64,000 nucleotides of DNA from JAJDGF01 sp031549325 (GCA_031549325.1 JAVBQA010000030.1:1-64000); one strand, 5' to 3'. Shown: positions 46,251 to 54,829, counted from the stretch's first letter. Notes: generated by a model from the sequence alone, not told the origin. Numbers and translations are program-made.

Positions 46251-46601
46251 TCACTCGTCGTCTTCGTTTTCCTCGAGTTCGTCCTCGTCGTCATCCTCGC
46301 CGGCATAGAGCTCATTCTGGACAAAGTCGATCAGCTTGTCCATCATCTCATCCTCGACGGGTACGAACTCTTCCTGGTCATCGCCCACCGGCACAACCTT
46401 CATGATAAAAGCGTCCTGCTCCTCGTGCTCGTGATCGCAGCCCTCCGAGTGCTCATGGTCACAGCCTTCGCACTCAACGTACTCGGTCAAAACCGCGTAT
46501 TCCTGGCCTTCATAGAAAAAATATTCGAGCACTTCCATGGTTTTCTCATCGCCGGCGTCATCAACGAAGACGACCAGGTCCTGATTCTCCTCCATGGGCA
46601 T
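46251..46601 (-). CDS. DUF1292 acidic protein with His/Cys repeat
   Basis: Small acidic protein (116 aa) of the DUF1292 (YrzB-like) family, conserved in Firmicutes. An unusual insertion contains GCDHEH twice (ECEGCDHEHSEGCDHEHEE), which could bind a metal. It ends in a run of Asp/Glu. ATG 46601 is 4 nt past AGGAG. A promoter with TATAAT is upstream. Function is not known. Confidence 0.82.
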   Translation of the reverse strand: MPMEENQDLVVFVDDAGDEKTMEVLEYFFYEGQEYAVLTEYVECEGCDHEHSEGCDHEHEEQDAFIMKVVPVGDDQEEFVPVEDEMMDKLIDFVQNELYAGEDDDEDELEENEDDE

Positions 46602-46653
46602 CACGCTCCTCTCTCGACTCGATTCGGGCGCAGCCATCTGCACCCCTGGCCCT

Positions 46654-46681
46654 ATTATACCCCAACCTGCGGAAAAATCAA
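46654..46681 (-). promoter_or_regulatory. Promoter of the DUF1292 gene
   Basis: Minus strand TTGATT, 16 bp, TATAAT, about 55 bp upstream of the start. Confidence 0.55.
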
Positions 46682-46721
46682 CAAGATTTTGCGCTGGATT
46701 TCGGAACCCGTATGGTGTACA

Positions 46722-46988
46722 CTACTGGTTGAACGCCTCGTCGGCATCCTTCACCAGGGATGCGTGCCAATCCTTGATCGGAACCCTGGCGCCGTCTTCC
46801 GTCTCCACGAAGGTGCTGTCCATCTGCTGGCGGAAGTTGGCTTTGAACAGGCGCATATAGTCCCCGCGCAGGTGCTGGCGCTCGCGCAGCTCGTCCTCGT
46901 TCAGGTCGCGCTCGCGGGAAAAGCGGGTCAGCTCGTTCAGGCGTTCGATGATCTTGGGCATATCGGACAAGGGAAGCACCTCTTTCAT
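46722..46988 (-). CDS. DUF896-family protein (YnzC-like)
   Basis: Short charged protein (88 aa). The core IIERLNELTRFSRERDLNED then LRGDYMRLFKANFRQQMD matches DUF896. Start is uncertain: ATG 46988 is used, with ATG 46961 giving a shorter form nearer the family core. No signal peptide or membrane segment. Function unknown. Confidence 0.8.
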   Translation of the reverse strand: MKEVLPLSDMPKIIERLNELTRFSRERDLNEDELRERQHLRGDYMRLFKANFRQQMDSTFVETEDGARVPIKDWHASLVKDADEAFNQ

Positions 46989-47056
46989 GGTCCTGTATAA
47001 GAAATTCGACAAGTGCCGGAAAACTCCTGCTCATTGTGCTCGAAAGGACGAAAATT

Positions 47057-47524
47057 ATGATTCGCGGACGGTTTATGACATCCAGGGAGGATTGCCGGGA
47101 GATCTACGCGCTCAGGCGGCGCGTGTTTGTGGACGAACAGGGCATGCCCGAGTCGATGGCGTGGGACCCGGCGGACGACATGGCGTACTACGCGCTGGTG
47201 TTTGACGAACAGGGCGCACCGAGCGGCACCGGGCGGCTGATCCTCCGGGACGACCAGTTCCGCATCGGGCGAGTGTGCGTGCTCGAGGCGGCGCGGGGGC
47301 AGCACCTGGGCGACCTCATCATGCGCATGCTGCTGGTGCGCGCCCAAGAGATGAACGCCCCGTCGGTCGAGCTCAGCGCCCAGGCCCACATGATGCCTTT
47401 TTACGCCCGTTACGGCTTCCGTCCCGCCGGCGAGCCTTACGAAGCCCACGGCAAGACCTGGCAGCTCATGCGCGTCGCCGCCGATCAAATCGACATAGAT
47501 GGCAAGTGCGGCGGGCACGCTTAG
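47057..47524 (+). CDS. GNAT-family N-acetyltransferase
   Basis: Acetyl-CoA-dependent acyltransferase (155 aa). It starts with FMTSREDCREIYALRRRVFV, and the acetyl-CoA region reads RVCVLEAARGQHLGDLIMRM, with SAQAHMMPFYARYGF further on. This is the ElaA/YjcF-type pattern. AAGGA lies 8 nt before ATG 47057. The substrate is unknown. It lies before the ABC-F promoter. Confidence 0.85.
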   Translation: MIRGRFMTSREDCREIYALRRRVFVDEQGMPESMAWDPADDMAYYALVFDEQGAPSGTGRLILRDDQFRIGRVCVLEAARGQHLGDLIMRMLLVRAQEMNAPSVELSAQAHMMPFYARYGFRPAGEPYEAHGKTWQLMRVAADQIDIDGKCGGHA

Positions 47525-47538
47525 AGAACGCCGCCCCC

Positions 47539-47567
47539 TTGACGTCTTCCCACGCATGCGCTATAAT
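47539..47567 (+). promoter_or_regulatory. Promoter of the ABC-F gene
   Basis: TTGACG, 17 bp, TATAAT. The expected start is near 47574, leaving a leader of about 190 nt. Confidence 0.75.
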
Positions 47568-47604
47568 GTGTGTATCCGAGCAAAGGAAGGTAAAATTAGA
47601 TACG

Positions 47605-47622
47605 ATGAAGAACGGCAACTGA
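47605..47622 (+). CDS. Candidate 5-codon leader peptide of the ABC-F gene
   Basis: ATG AAG AAC GGC AAC then TGA (MKNGN), after AAGGAAGG with 14 nt between. ABC-F resistance genes are often controlled by ribosome stalling on such short leaders. The site is only predicted from position and context. Confidence 0.4.
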   Translation: MKNGN

Positions 47623-47639
47623 TTCGGCGGGCAATCCTG

Positions 47640-47758
47640 GGCGTGGCTTTAGGCCATGCCAAGCATTTGCGCTGTCCGGACGGTTGCCTTGTTATATGCG
47701 GCGGCCTGATTGGCGCGCGCATTTGGGGCAGGCCTCCGGCGGCGGCGGGAGGTTTTTT
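47640..47758 (+). promoter_or_regulatory. Attenuator-like leader of the ABC-F gene
   Basis: Contains the hairpin GGCGTGGC/GCCATGCC (47640-47660), the pair GGCCTG (47703-47708) with CAGGCC (47729-47734), and a terminator-like stem CCTCC (47733-47737) with GGAGG (47748-47752) followed by six T. The CAGGCC arm shares its last CC with the terminator, and GGAGG is also the ribosome site of the gene, so folding could set both transcription and translation. Confidence 0.5.
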
Positions 47759-47762
47759 GTTT

Positions 47763-49385
47763 ATGGCGAAGCTTTTATTGTTGGCGGAAGGATTGAAAAT
47801 TGGGTTTGGGCTGCGCACGATTTTGGATGTGCCCCGGCTCGAGGTGTTTGACGGTGAGCGAATCGGATTGGTGGGCGAGAACGGCGCGGGCAAGACCACG
47901 CTTTTGCAGCTGATTTCGGGCGCGATGATGCCGGACGAGGGGCGCATTCAGCGCCACTGCGAGATTGGCGTTATCCACCAGATGGACGGCGGGGAAACGC
48001 TTTGCGCGTTTGACCCGCGGCTGACGGCCGAGTACGCGGCGCAGCCCGAGCGGGAAGGGCTGTCCGGCGGCGAGCGCACCCGGCGGCGGATCGCCGGCGC
48101 GCTGAGCGCGCGCCGCCCGCTGCTGCTGGCGGATGAACCCACATCCGACCTGGACGCCGACGGTGTCGCGCGGCTCACCCGGCACCTTCAGGAACACGAC
48201 GGCGCGCTGGTGCTGATTTCCCATGACCGGCAGCTGCTGGACGCGCTGTGCACCACCATCTGGGAGCTGGAAGACGGGAACATCACCGTCTATCCGGGCA
48301 ACTACAGCGCCTACCGCGCCGAGAAGAACAACCGGCGCGAGCACCAGCGGTTTGAGTATGATCAGTACCGGTCGGAGCAGGCGCGGCTGCGCGCATCGAT
48401 TCAGGGCAAGCGCGAGGCGGCGGGCAAGGTGGGCCTGCCGAGCCGCATGGGCAACAGCGAGGCGCGGCTGCACAGGCGGTCGGCCACGGAGGTCGAGGAA
48501 AAGCTGCATCAGCAGCGCTCGGCGCTGGCGTCCAGGCTGGAACATTTGGAACAGAAGCAACGCCCAAGAGAGGACATTGGCATAAAAATCCAGCTGGGCG
48601 CGGCCGCGTCCATCACCAGCCGCGTGATGCTGGAGGCGCGGGGGCTGACGATCCGGTTTGGCGCGAGCGCGCTGCTGGAGGACGCCGAGTTCCGCCTGCC
48701 CACCAACTCGCGCACCGCGCTGCTCGGCCCCAACGGCTGCGGCAAGACGACGCTGATTCGGCGCATCGCCGCCGGCGATCCGCGCATTCGGGTGAGCCCG
48801 GGGGTCAGGATCGGGCTGTTTGGGCAGGATCACGCGGACTCGCTGGATCTTTCAAAAACCGCGCTCGAGAACGCCATGATGGGCGCGGTGCACCGGGAGA
48901 GCGATGTGCGCACCGTGCTGGCCCGGCTGAACCTGCGGGGGGACGACGTGTTCAAGCAGACCCGGCTGCTCTCGGGCGGCGAGCGCGCCAAGCTGGCGCT
49001 GGGCAAGCTGTTCGTGTCCGACGTGAACCTGCTGATTCTGGACGAGCCCACCAACCATCTGGACGTGTTCACGCTGGAGGCGCTGGAGGGTGTGCTGGCG
49101 GAATACGCGGGCACGCTGCTGCTGGTCAGCCACGACGCGCGGTTCGTTTCGGCGGTGGCCACCCGGCTCGTGACCTTTGAAAACAAAAAGCTGGTGGCCT
49201 TCGAGGGCACCATCGAAGAGCGCGACCGTCCCAAACCCGCGCCCAGCAACATGGACAGGATGGCTGTCGAGATGCGCATGGCCTACCTGGCCAGCCGCAT
49301 CGCCAATCCCAGGAAGAAGGATGACAAGACGAAGCTGGAGGCCGAGTATCAGGCCTTGGTGGAGCAAATTCAACAAATGGGATGA
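47763..49385 (+). CDS. ABC-F family ATPase, possible ribosomal protection protein
   Basis: Soluble tandem ABC protein (540 aa) with no membrane segment. First cassette: GENGAGKTT, LSGGERTRRR, ADEPTSDLD; second: GPNGCGKTT, LSGGERAKLAL, DEPTNHLD. A long charged linker (P-site tip, about 210-290) lies between them. ATG 47763 is 10 nt past GGAGG. Such proteins rescue ribosomes or displace antibiotics (Lsa/Vga/Msr types) or act as EttA-like factors. The attenuator-like leader favours resistance, but the drug is not known. Confidence 0.83.
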   Translation: MAKLLLLAEGLKIGFGLRTILDVPRLEVFDGERIGLVGENGAGKTTLLQLISGAMMPDEGRIQRHCEIGVIHQMDGGETLCAFDPRLTAEYAAQPEREGLSGGERTRRRIAGALSARRPLLLADEPTSDLDADGVARLTRHLQEHDGALVLISHDRQLLDALCTTIWELEDGNITVYPGNYSAYRAEKNNRREHQRFEYDQYRSEQARLRASIQGKREAAGKVGLPSRMGNSEARLHRRSATEVEEKLHQQRSALASRLEHLEQKQRPREDIGIKIQLGAAASITSRVMLEARGLTIRFGASALLEDAEFRLPTNSRTALLGPNGCGKTTLIRRIAAGDPRIRVSPGVRIGLFGQDHADSLDLSKTALENAMMGAVHRESDVRTVLARLNLRGDDVFKQTRLLSGGERAKLALGKLFVSDVNLLILDEPTNHLDVFTLEALEGVLAEYAGTLLLVSHDARFVSAVATRLVTFENKKLVAFEGTIEERDRPKPAPSNMDRMAVEMRMAYLASRIANPRKKDDKTKLEAEYQALVEQIQQMG

Positions 49386-49398
49386 GGGGGAACGGATC

Positions 49399-50391
49399 AT
49401 GAGAAAGTTGGGGAGACTGGCCGCACTGGTTCTGTGCCTGGCGCTGCTCGTGCCGGGGGCGTGGGCCGAGGAGTTCACGCTGCGCGACAAGGTGGATCAC
49501 GAGAGCGCCCCGGCGCTGCAGGTGGTGGCCCAGGCCATGACCGGCGACACCCGGGATTTCATGGGACCGCCGCCCCAGCAGGTGGCCTGGGACACGCTGG
49601 CCAATCATGCCAACGCGCTCTACAGCACCACCGCCTACACCAAGGAAGACCTAACCGAGATGTTCGACGGGCTGTTTGCGGACGGCGACTTCGAGGACTA
49701 TCTGGAGCCGAAAAACGACCAGTTCAAGCTTGTGGACGGCAAATATGCCTTCACGCCGGGCGACGGCGACGCCGCGACCTTCGTGGCCATCAACGACGTG
49801 ACGGAAGACGCGGGCGTGCTCAATGTGGATCTGTCGGTCTACAAGGTCAGCGATGCGGCGGGAGACGCCTTCTGCTTCAACGCCACCGCGCAGCTGGTGC
49901 CGGACGAGGCCGCGCTGTTTGGCGCCACGGTCCGCAGTTTTCAGGTAGGCGCCGAAAAGCAGCCCAAGCCCGGCAAGATCAGCGCGACGCAGGAGCTGGC
50001 CGCCCAGTCGGGCAATTCCTACGCCGCCAAGAACGCGCTGGACGGCAAGCTCAGCACCTGCTGGGCGTTTGACGCCCAAAAGGACCCGGAGGCCAAACTG
50101 ACCATCAGCTTTGATGAACCCACCCAGCTGCGCGGGCTGCTCATTACCCCCGGTTACGCCAAGAACCAGGACGCCTACCAGAACAACCGGCGCGTGAGGC
50201 GGCTGCGGATTGACGGTGACGACGATCTGGCTGTGGTGTTCGACATCGAGGAGCAGGCGAGCTTTGACGGCTTCGTCGCGGTGCCGTTCTGCGGCGTGTT
50301 TACCGTCGAGCAGCTCACCATCCGGGTGCCCGAAAGCTTCACGGGCGAAAAGTTCAACGACCTGTGCATCTCGGAGATCCAGCTGTTTTAG
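49399..50391 (+). CDS. Secreted protein with NADase-type glycan-binding domain
   Basis: Exported protein (330 aa). The signal peptide ends AWAEE. The first half (about 30-200) matches nothing recognised. The C-terminal half resembles the NADase-type glycan-binding/discoidin domain: NALDGKLSTCWAF, ISFDEPTQLRGLLITPGYAK, YQNNRRVRRLRI. ATG 49399 is close behind GGGGGAACGG. It starts a run of exported proteins. Likely binds surface sugars; target unknown. Confidence 0.7.
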   Translation: MRKLGRLAALVLCLALLVPGAWAEEFTLRDKVDHESAPALQVVAQAMTGDTRDFMGPPPQQVAWDTLANHANALYSTTAYTKEDLTEMFDGLFADGDFEDYLEPKNDQFKLVDGKYAFTPGDGDAATFVAINDVTEDAGVLNVDLSVYKVSDAAGDAFCFNATAQLVPDEAALFGATVRSFQVGAEKQPKPGKISATQELAAQSGNSYAAKNALDGKLSTCWAFDAQKDPEAKLTISFDEPTQLRGLLITPGYAKNQDAYQNNRRVRRLRIDGDDDLAVVFDIEEQASFDGFVAVPFCGVFTVEQLTIRVPESFTGEKFNDLCISEIQLF

Positions 50392-50474
50392 CCCCGGCGC
50401 GGCTTGTTGATTTTTCGTGCCATATTATGGTAAACTGCTGGTGTGGAAATCCGACCGCGAAGGGGGCCTGTCCC

Positions 50475-51230
50475 ATGAAGAGACTCGTGTGTTTGCTGCT
50501 TGTGATCCTGCTGCTGTGTCCGGCGCCGGCGCTGGCCCAGAAGATCGAGATCGATCCGGAAACCGCCACTGTTGAGCAGATTCAGGCGGCCATCGACCAG
50601 CTCACCGCGCTGGCCGCCGAGAAGCAAAAGGCCGAAGCGACGCCGGCCGAGACGCCCGCGCCCACCGAAGCCCCTGCGTATCAGGAGCTGAAAAAGGGCT
50701 CGAAAGGCGAGACCGTCAAGGCGCTGCAGATGCGGCTGTTCGAGCTGAAGTACCTGAATGTCAAGGGCGACGGCAACTTCGGCGACAAGACCGTCCAGGC
50801 GCTAAAGGAGTTCCAGAAAGCCGTTGCTTTTGAACCCACCGGCATCGCCACCGTGGAGATCCAGCAGAAGCTGTTCGCTGCCGACGCGCCCGTGGCCATC
50901 ATCTATGGCAAGCTGGACTACAAGGCGCTGGAGCGCGACCCCGCCAAGCACACCGGCGAAAAGATCAGGTTCACCGGCAGAGTGATCCAGGTCGTCGAGG
51001 AAGCGGGCGCCGACAAGATGGTCAGCGTGGCCCTGCGTATCGCCACCAAGGGCAACTATGACAACGTGGCCTACGTCACTTACGTGCGCAAGGCCGACGA
51101 TAGCCGCATTCTCGAGAAGGACAAGGTCATTGTCGCCGGCGCCTACGGCGGCATTTATGCCTATCAGTCCGTCGGTGCCGGCACCGTCGCCATTCCCCAG
51201 TTTACCGCGGACTCGGTGACGAGGAACTAG
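50475..51230 (+). CDS. Secreted peptidoglycan-binding-repeat protein with OB-like domain
   Basis: Exported protein (251 aa). The signal peptide ends in ALAQ; a Thr/Pro/Glu-rich linker follows, then one PG_binding_1 repeat (about 80-135, LKKGSKGETVKALQMRLFEL) and an OB-fold-like C-terminal part (TGEKIRFTGRVIQVVEE). GGGGG is just upstream of ATG 50475. The stop is at the left end of a 159-bp inverted-repeat element. Likely wall-associated; role unknown. Confidence 0.75.
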   Translation: MKRLVCLLLVILLLCPAPALAQKIEIDPETATVEQIQAAIDQLTALAAEKQKAEATPAETPAPTEAPAYQELKKGSKGETVKALQMRLFELKYLNVKGDGNFGDKTVQALKEFQKAVAFEPTGIATVEIQQKLFAADAPVAIIYGKLDYKALERDPAKHTGEKIRFTGRVIQVVEEAGADKMVSVALRIATKGNYDNVAYVTYVRKADDSRILEKDKVIVAGAYGGIYAYQSVGAGTVAIPQFTADSVTRN

Positions 51231-51388
51231 GTAAGCACTGATGAAATCGGCCACCGGTCTTGAGGCGCCTTTTCCGCTCCGGCGACGGCGCTCTCCGCTT
51301 GAAACAGCTCTGCTATTCCTGCGCTCCGGCTTCTTGCCGGAACGAAAAATCCACCGCATCCCGGCGGTCGCTTTCATCAGCGCTTACC
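51230..51388. repeat. 159-bp inverted-repeat (MITE-like) element
   Basis: The end GGTAAGCACTGATGAAA (51230-51246) is matched by its inverted copy TTTCATCAGCGCTTACC (51372-51388) with one mismatch. The interior has GGCGCC, CTCCGG and GCCGG palindromes. It abuts the stop of the preceding gene. No second copy was seen in the window. Confidence 0.7.
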
Positions 51389-51428
51389 AAGGGCGACGCC
51401 GCGGCCTGCCTGAGCGACCATAAACAAG

Positions 51429-51463
51429 CCCCCGCTTTCATAGGCTGAAGGCGGGGGTGTTTT
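51429..51463 (+). terminator. Terminator before the YlbJ-like gene
   Basis: CCCCCGCTTTCA pairs with TGAAGGCGGGGG (one G-U) and is followed by TGTTTTGATT. It closes the transcript of the preceding peptidoglycan-binding protein. Confidence 0.75.
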
Positions 51464-51477
51464 GATTGGATGGGAAG

Positions 51478-52491
51478 ATGAAGCTGGCGCTGGGGTTTGT
51501 GTTTGCGGGGCTGTTGCTGTTGTTTCCGGTGGAGGCGCTGGAGGCCGCGCGGCAGGCGATGGCCGTGTGGGCGGGGGCGTATGCGCCGGCGATGCTGCCG
51601 TTTTTCATCATATTGCCGGTGCTGTCGGGGGCCGAGGCGGCTGCGCTCTACGAGCGGGTGTTCGGGCGCGTCATGGGGCTGGTGTTCGGCTGCCCGGGAA
51701 GGGCGGCAGGCGGCGTCGCGCTGGGGCTGATCGCGGGCAGCCCGGCGGGCGGCATTGCGCTCGGGCGGTTGGCGGGCGGCATGAAGCGATGCGAGCTGAG
51801 CCGCGCGGCGCTGCTGTGCACCGGGCTCAGCCCGCTGTTTCTGGTCAGCGCGGTGGGCGCTTCCATGCTGGGTTCGGCCCAGGCGGGCGCGATATTGGCC
51901 CGCGCCCAGCTGGGGGCGATGCTGCTGTGCGCGCTGGTCTTCCGCTGGTGCTGGCGGGGCGACGACGCCGAGGCGCTGCCCATCGCCGTCGACGCCCCCG
52001 GCGGCGCGGTGCGCGACGCGGCGCTGAATGTCATGAGCGTGTGCGGCTACATCGTGCTGTTCTCGGTGATTGCCCATCTGCTGGCGCAGCTGACCGGACC
52101 GCAATTCGAGCCCTGGCTGCTGCCGCTGATCGAGGTCACCGGCGGCTGCGCCCAGCTGAGCCGACTGGATCTTCCCTGGGCGGCGAGGCTTGTGCTGATG
52201 GCGTTCGTTTGCGGATTTTCCGGGCTGTGCGTTCTGATGCAAAACCTGTCCCGGCTGCGGGCGCTGGGGCTGCCCTGGGGGAGGCTGGTGCTGGGCAAGC
52301 TGCTCCATGGCATCGCCTCGGCGCTGCTGTGCGCCCTTCAGCTGCGGCTGTTGCCCCTGCCGGCCGCCTCGCCAGACGCGCCGCCGGACGCCTGCCCGGC
52401 GGCGCTGGCCGCAGCGCTGCTGATCCTGGTGGTGGGCGGCATTGTTATGCTTCGCAGACGCGGTTTTCATCGGGATCAAAAAGTGGTATAA
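51478..52491 (+). CDS. YlbJ-like sporulation-associated membrane protein
   Basis: Polytopic protein (337 aa) with about eight hydrophobic segments. It resembles the YlbJ/nucleoside-recognition (Gate) family: GSPAGGIALGRLAGG, TGLSPLFLVSAVGASMLG, a central LIEVTGGCAQL and GFSGLCVLMQNL. In B. subtilis YlbJ is needed for spore cortex formation. ATG 51478 is used, with GGATGGG just ahead; an in-frame TTG at 51466 is possible. Transport substrate is unknown. Confidence 0.68.
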   Translation: MKLALGFVFAGLLLLFPVEALEAARQAMAVWAGAYAPAMLPFFIILPVLSGAEAAALYERVFGRVMGLVFGCPGRAAGGVALGLIAGSPAGGIALGRLAGGMKRCELSRAALLCTGLSPLFLVSAVGASMLGSAQAGAILARAQLGAMLLCALVFRWCWRGDDAEALPIAVDAPGGAVRDAALNVMSVCGYIVLFSVIAHLLAQLTGPQFEPWLLPLIEVTGGCAQLSRLDLPWAARLVLMAFVCGFSGLCVLMQNLSRLRALGLPWGRLVLGKLLHGIASALLCALQLRLLPLPAASPDAPPDACPAALAAALLILVVGGIVMLRRRGFHRDQKVV

Positions 52492-52492
52492 T
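52464..52492 (+). promoter_or_regulatory. Promoter of the esterase pair
   Basis: TTTTCA, 17 bp, TATAAT; the -10 overlaps the stop of the preceding gene. Confidence 0.55.
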
Positions 52493-52527
52493 AAGCGCAC
52501 GAAAATCCCAACGAGGGAGGGATACGA

Positions 52528-53322
52528 TTGGCGTTGCTGCACGTAAACTTTTTCTCCGAGGCGCTGGGCATGGGCGCCGAGATGGATGTGATTTTGCCCC
52601 AGCCCACGCGCGGCCAGATTGGCGTGGCGGAGCAGACGCGGCGTGGGAAGTGCCAAACGCTGTATCTGCTGCATGGCATGTCCGACGACCACACCATCTG
52701 GCAGCGGCGCACGTCCATCGAGCGCTATGTGGCCGAGTACAATCTGGCGGTGGTGATGCCCACCACGCATCTGGGCTGGTACACCAACATGGACATGGGC
52801 CTGCGCTACTTCGACTACGTGGCCAAGGAGCTGCCATTGGCTTGCCGCGCACTGTTTCCGCAGCTGTCCGAGCGGCGGGAGGACACCTTCGTGGCCGGGC
52901 TTTCCATGGGAGGCTACGGCGCGCTGAAGCTGGGGCTGCTCGCGCCAGAGACCTTCAGCCACGCGGCCTGTCTGTCGGGCGCGCTGGACGCCGCCGAGGT
53001 GTGCGAGCACCCGCTGGATGACAACCCGCTGTGGCGCGACGTGTTTGGCGACCCGGCCAAAGTGCGCGGATCCGAAAACGATCTGCTGCATATGGCGGGC
53101 GCGCTGCCACCGGAACAGAGGCCGCGCGTGTTCATCTGGTGCGGCACGGAGGACTTTTTGTATCCGCAGAACCTGCGCATGAAGGCGCGGCTGGAGGGTC
53201 TTGCGTATGACCTGACCTACACCGAGGGGCCGGGCGACCACCAGTGGAAACACTGGGACGAGCAGATCCAAAACGTCCTCAAGTGGCTGCCGCTGAAGGA
53301 GGGCGAGAATCCATGGCGCTGA
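52528..53322 (+). CDS. Esterase-family alpha/beta hydrolase (copy 1)
   Basis: Cytoplasmic esterase of the tributyrin esterase/S-formylglutathione hydrolase-like D group (264 aa). The oxyanion region LLHGMSDDHTIW, nucleophile GLSMGGYGALKLGL and a C-terminal His in GDHQWKHWD are present. A TTG start at 52528 is supported by GGGAGG 7 nt upstream. It overlaps the second esterase by 10 nt, giving a coupled tandem pair. Substrate unknown, perhaps acetyl or feruloyl groups on sugars. Confidence 0.83.
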   Translation: MALLHVNFFSEALGMGAEMDVILPQPTRGQIGVAEQTRRGKCQTLYLLHGMSDDHTIWQRRTSIERYVAEYNLAVVMPTTHLGWYTNMDMGLRYFDYVAKELPLACRALFPQLSERREDTFVAGLSMGGYGALKLGLLAPETFSHAACLSGALDAAEVCEHPLDDNPLWRDVFGDPAKVRGSENDLLHMAGALPPEQRPRVFIWCGTEDFLYPQNLRMKARLEGLAYDLTYTEGPGDHQWKHWDEQIQNVLKWLPLKEGENPWR

Positions 53323-54092
53323 TTCGCATGAACTTCTTTTCCGATGCGCTGGGCATGTGCGTGCCCGCCACGGTGATCCTGCCCCGGCGCACCGGGGAAC
53401 AGACGGCGCAGGGCGTGAAGCACCCGGTGCTGTGGCTGCTGCACGGCATGTCGGGCGACCACGCCGACTGGACGCGCTACACCGCCATCGAGCGCTATGT
53501 GAGCGGCGCCGGCCTCGCCGTGGTGATGCCCTCGGCGCACCAGAGCCGCTACATGGACATGGCCCACGGCGGCAAGTTTTTCACCTACATCGCGGACGAG
53601 CTGCCCGGCGTCATGCGGGCGTTTTTCCCGCTTTCTGATCGCCGCGAGGACAACTTCGTGTGCGGCTTGTCCATGGGCGGCGCGGGTTCGTTCCGCATCG
53701 GGCTGACGAGGCCGGGGAACTACGCCGCCATCGGCTGCCTGTCCGCCGGGGCAAGCAACTTCAGAAAAGAGCGGCTGGATGAGGACGCCGCCTATGCGCG
53801 CGCCGTCCTGCTGACGTTCGGGAACCAGGATCCGTCTAATGAGTTAGAGGAGATGCGCGCGCTGGCGCGGGATGCGGTGGCTCGGGGACAGGCGCCCCGC
53901 GTGTACCACGCCTGCGGCCTGGACGACCAGCTGCTTGAGCGGGCACGCGCGACGCGCGACTTCTTCGAATCGCTGCCCGGCAATCCGTTCGGCTATGTCT
54001 ATGAAGAGGATCCGGGCGCGCACACCTGGGACTACTGGGATGCGCACATCCGGCGCTTTCTGGCGTTCATCGGCTACCCGGCCGGCGACTAA
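53313..54092 (+). CDS. Esterase-family alpha/beta hydrolase (copy 2)
   Basis: Second esterase (259 aa), clearly related to copy 1: LLHGMSGDHADW, GLSMGGAGSFRIGL and GAHTWDYWD. AAGGAGG lies 9 nt before the ATG, inside the end of the first gene. Sequence identity is only partial, so the duplication is old. It could act on a different acyl ester. The next gene starts 17 nt on, so it is probably co-transcribed. Confidence 0.85.
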   Translation: MALIRMNFFSDALGMCVPATVILPRRTGEQTAQGVKHPVLWLLHGMSGDHADWTRYTAIERYVSGAGLAVVMPSAHQSRYMDMAHGGKFFTYIADELPGVMRAFFPLSDRREDNFVCGLSMGGAGSFRIGLTRPGNYAAIGCLSAGASNFRKERLDEDAAYARAVLLTFGNQDPSNELEEMRALARDAVARGQAPRVYHACGLDDQLLERARATRDFFESLPGNPFGYVYEEDPGAHTWDYWDAHIRRFLAFIGYPAGD

Positions 54093-54109
54093 ATGCGGAG
54101 GAGACACCT

Positions 54110-54790
54110 ATGAAAAAGCTTATCGCGCTGGTTTTGACGCTTCTGCTGCTTGCGCCGGCTGCGCTGGCAGAGTATACCGAGTACAAGCTGAACGACTACC
54201 ACGAGAACATCAAGAAGATCCAGCAGCGGCTGGTCGGCCTGAAGTATCTGGACGGCAGGCCGGACGGCTGGTTTGGCCAGAAGACCAAGTCGGCCCTGAA
54301 GCGCTTTCAGCTGGTGAACGGCCTGCCAGACACCGGCGTCGCCGACGCGGCGAGCCAGGAGGCGCTGTTTTCAGACGACGCCAAAAAGTCGGTGCAGGTG
54401 CTGATGAGCCTGTCCGAGCTCAAGAGAATCATGAGTGAGAACACCCGGCTGGGCGTGAAGTACGACCTGTCCGAGATGGTCGTCGACAAGAGCAGCGCGA
54501 CGGTGGAGATGAACAACTACGTGGTGATGCACTGCGAGCTGCTGGGCGACGACGTGACCGAGATCATGCTGGTGGGGAAGGACAACGTCAAGATTCCGTT
54601 CACCATGCTGCTGGCGGCGCTGGACGACAGCGTCGGCGCCGGCAACATCTTTAGCGCGCTGGACGAGCTGATCGGGCAGCAGGAGAGGGCCGTGGACGGC
54701 ATGCGCATCCGCTACGAGGTCGACGACAAGAAGCTGCAGCGGCTGATGGTCACCCCGCTGGAGGAGGACACAGCCGACACCAAAGAGTAA
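54110..54790 (+). CDS. Secreted peptidoglycan-binding-repeat protein
   Basis: Exported protein (226 aa). The signal peptide ends ALAEY, followed by one PG_binding_1 repeat (about 25-90, KKIQQRLVGLKYLDGRPDG). The C-terminal part has no recognised domain (DLSEMVVDKSSATVEM). GGAG lies 9 nt before ATG 54110. It is at the end of the esterase transcript and is followed by a terminator. Likely wall-associated; role unknown. Confidence 0.75.
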   Translation: MKKLIALVLTLLLLAPAALAEYTEYKLNDYHENIKKIQQRLVGLKYLDGRPDGWFGQKTKSALKRFQLVNGLPDTGVADAASQEALFSDDAKKSVQVLMSLSELKRIMSENTRLGVKYDLSEMVVDKSSATVEMNNYVVMHCELLGDDVTEIMLVGKDNVKIPFTMLLAALDDSVGAGNIFSALDELIGQQERAVDGMRIRYEVDDKKLQRLMVTPLEEDTADTKE

Positions 54791-54829
54791 GCTTTGCAGA
54801 AAGCGGATCGGTAAAGTCCAGATTTTGCC

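Noticed and set aside
51241..51448. Two 60-62-aa plus-strand frames in the inverted-repeat element
   Set aside because: They lie within the palindromic element, lack ribosome sites and overlap each other in different frames.
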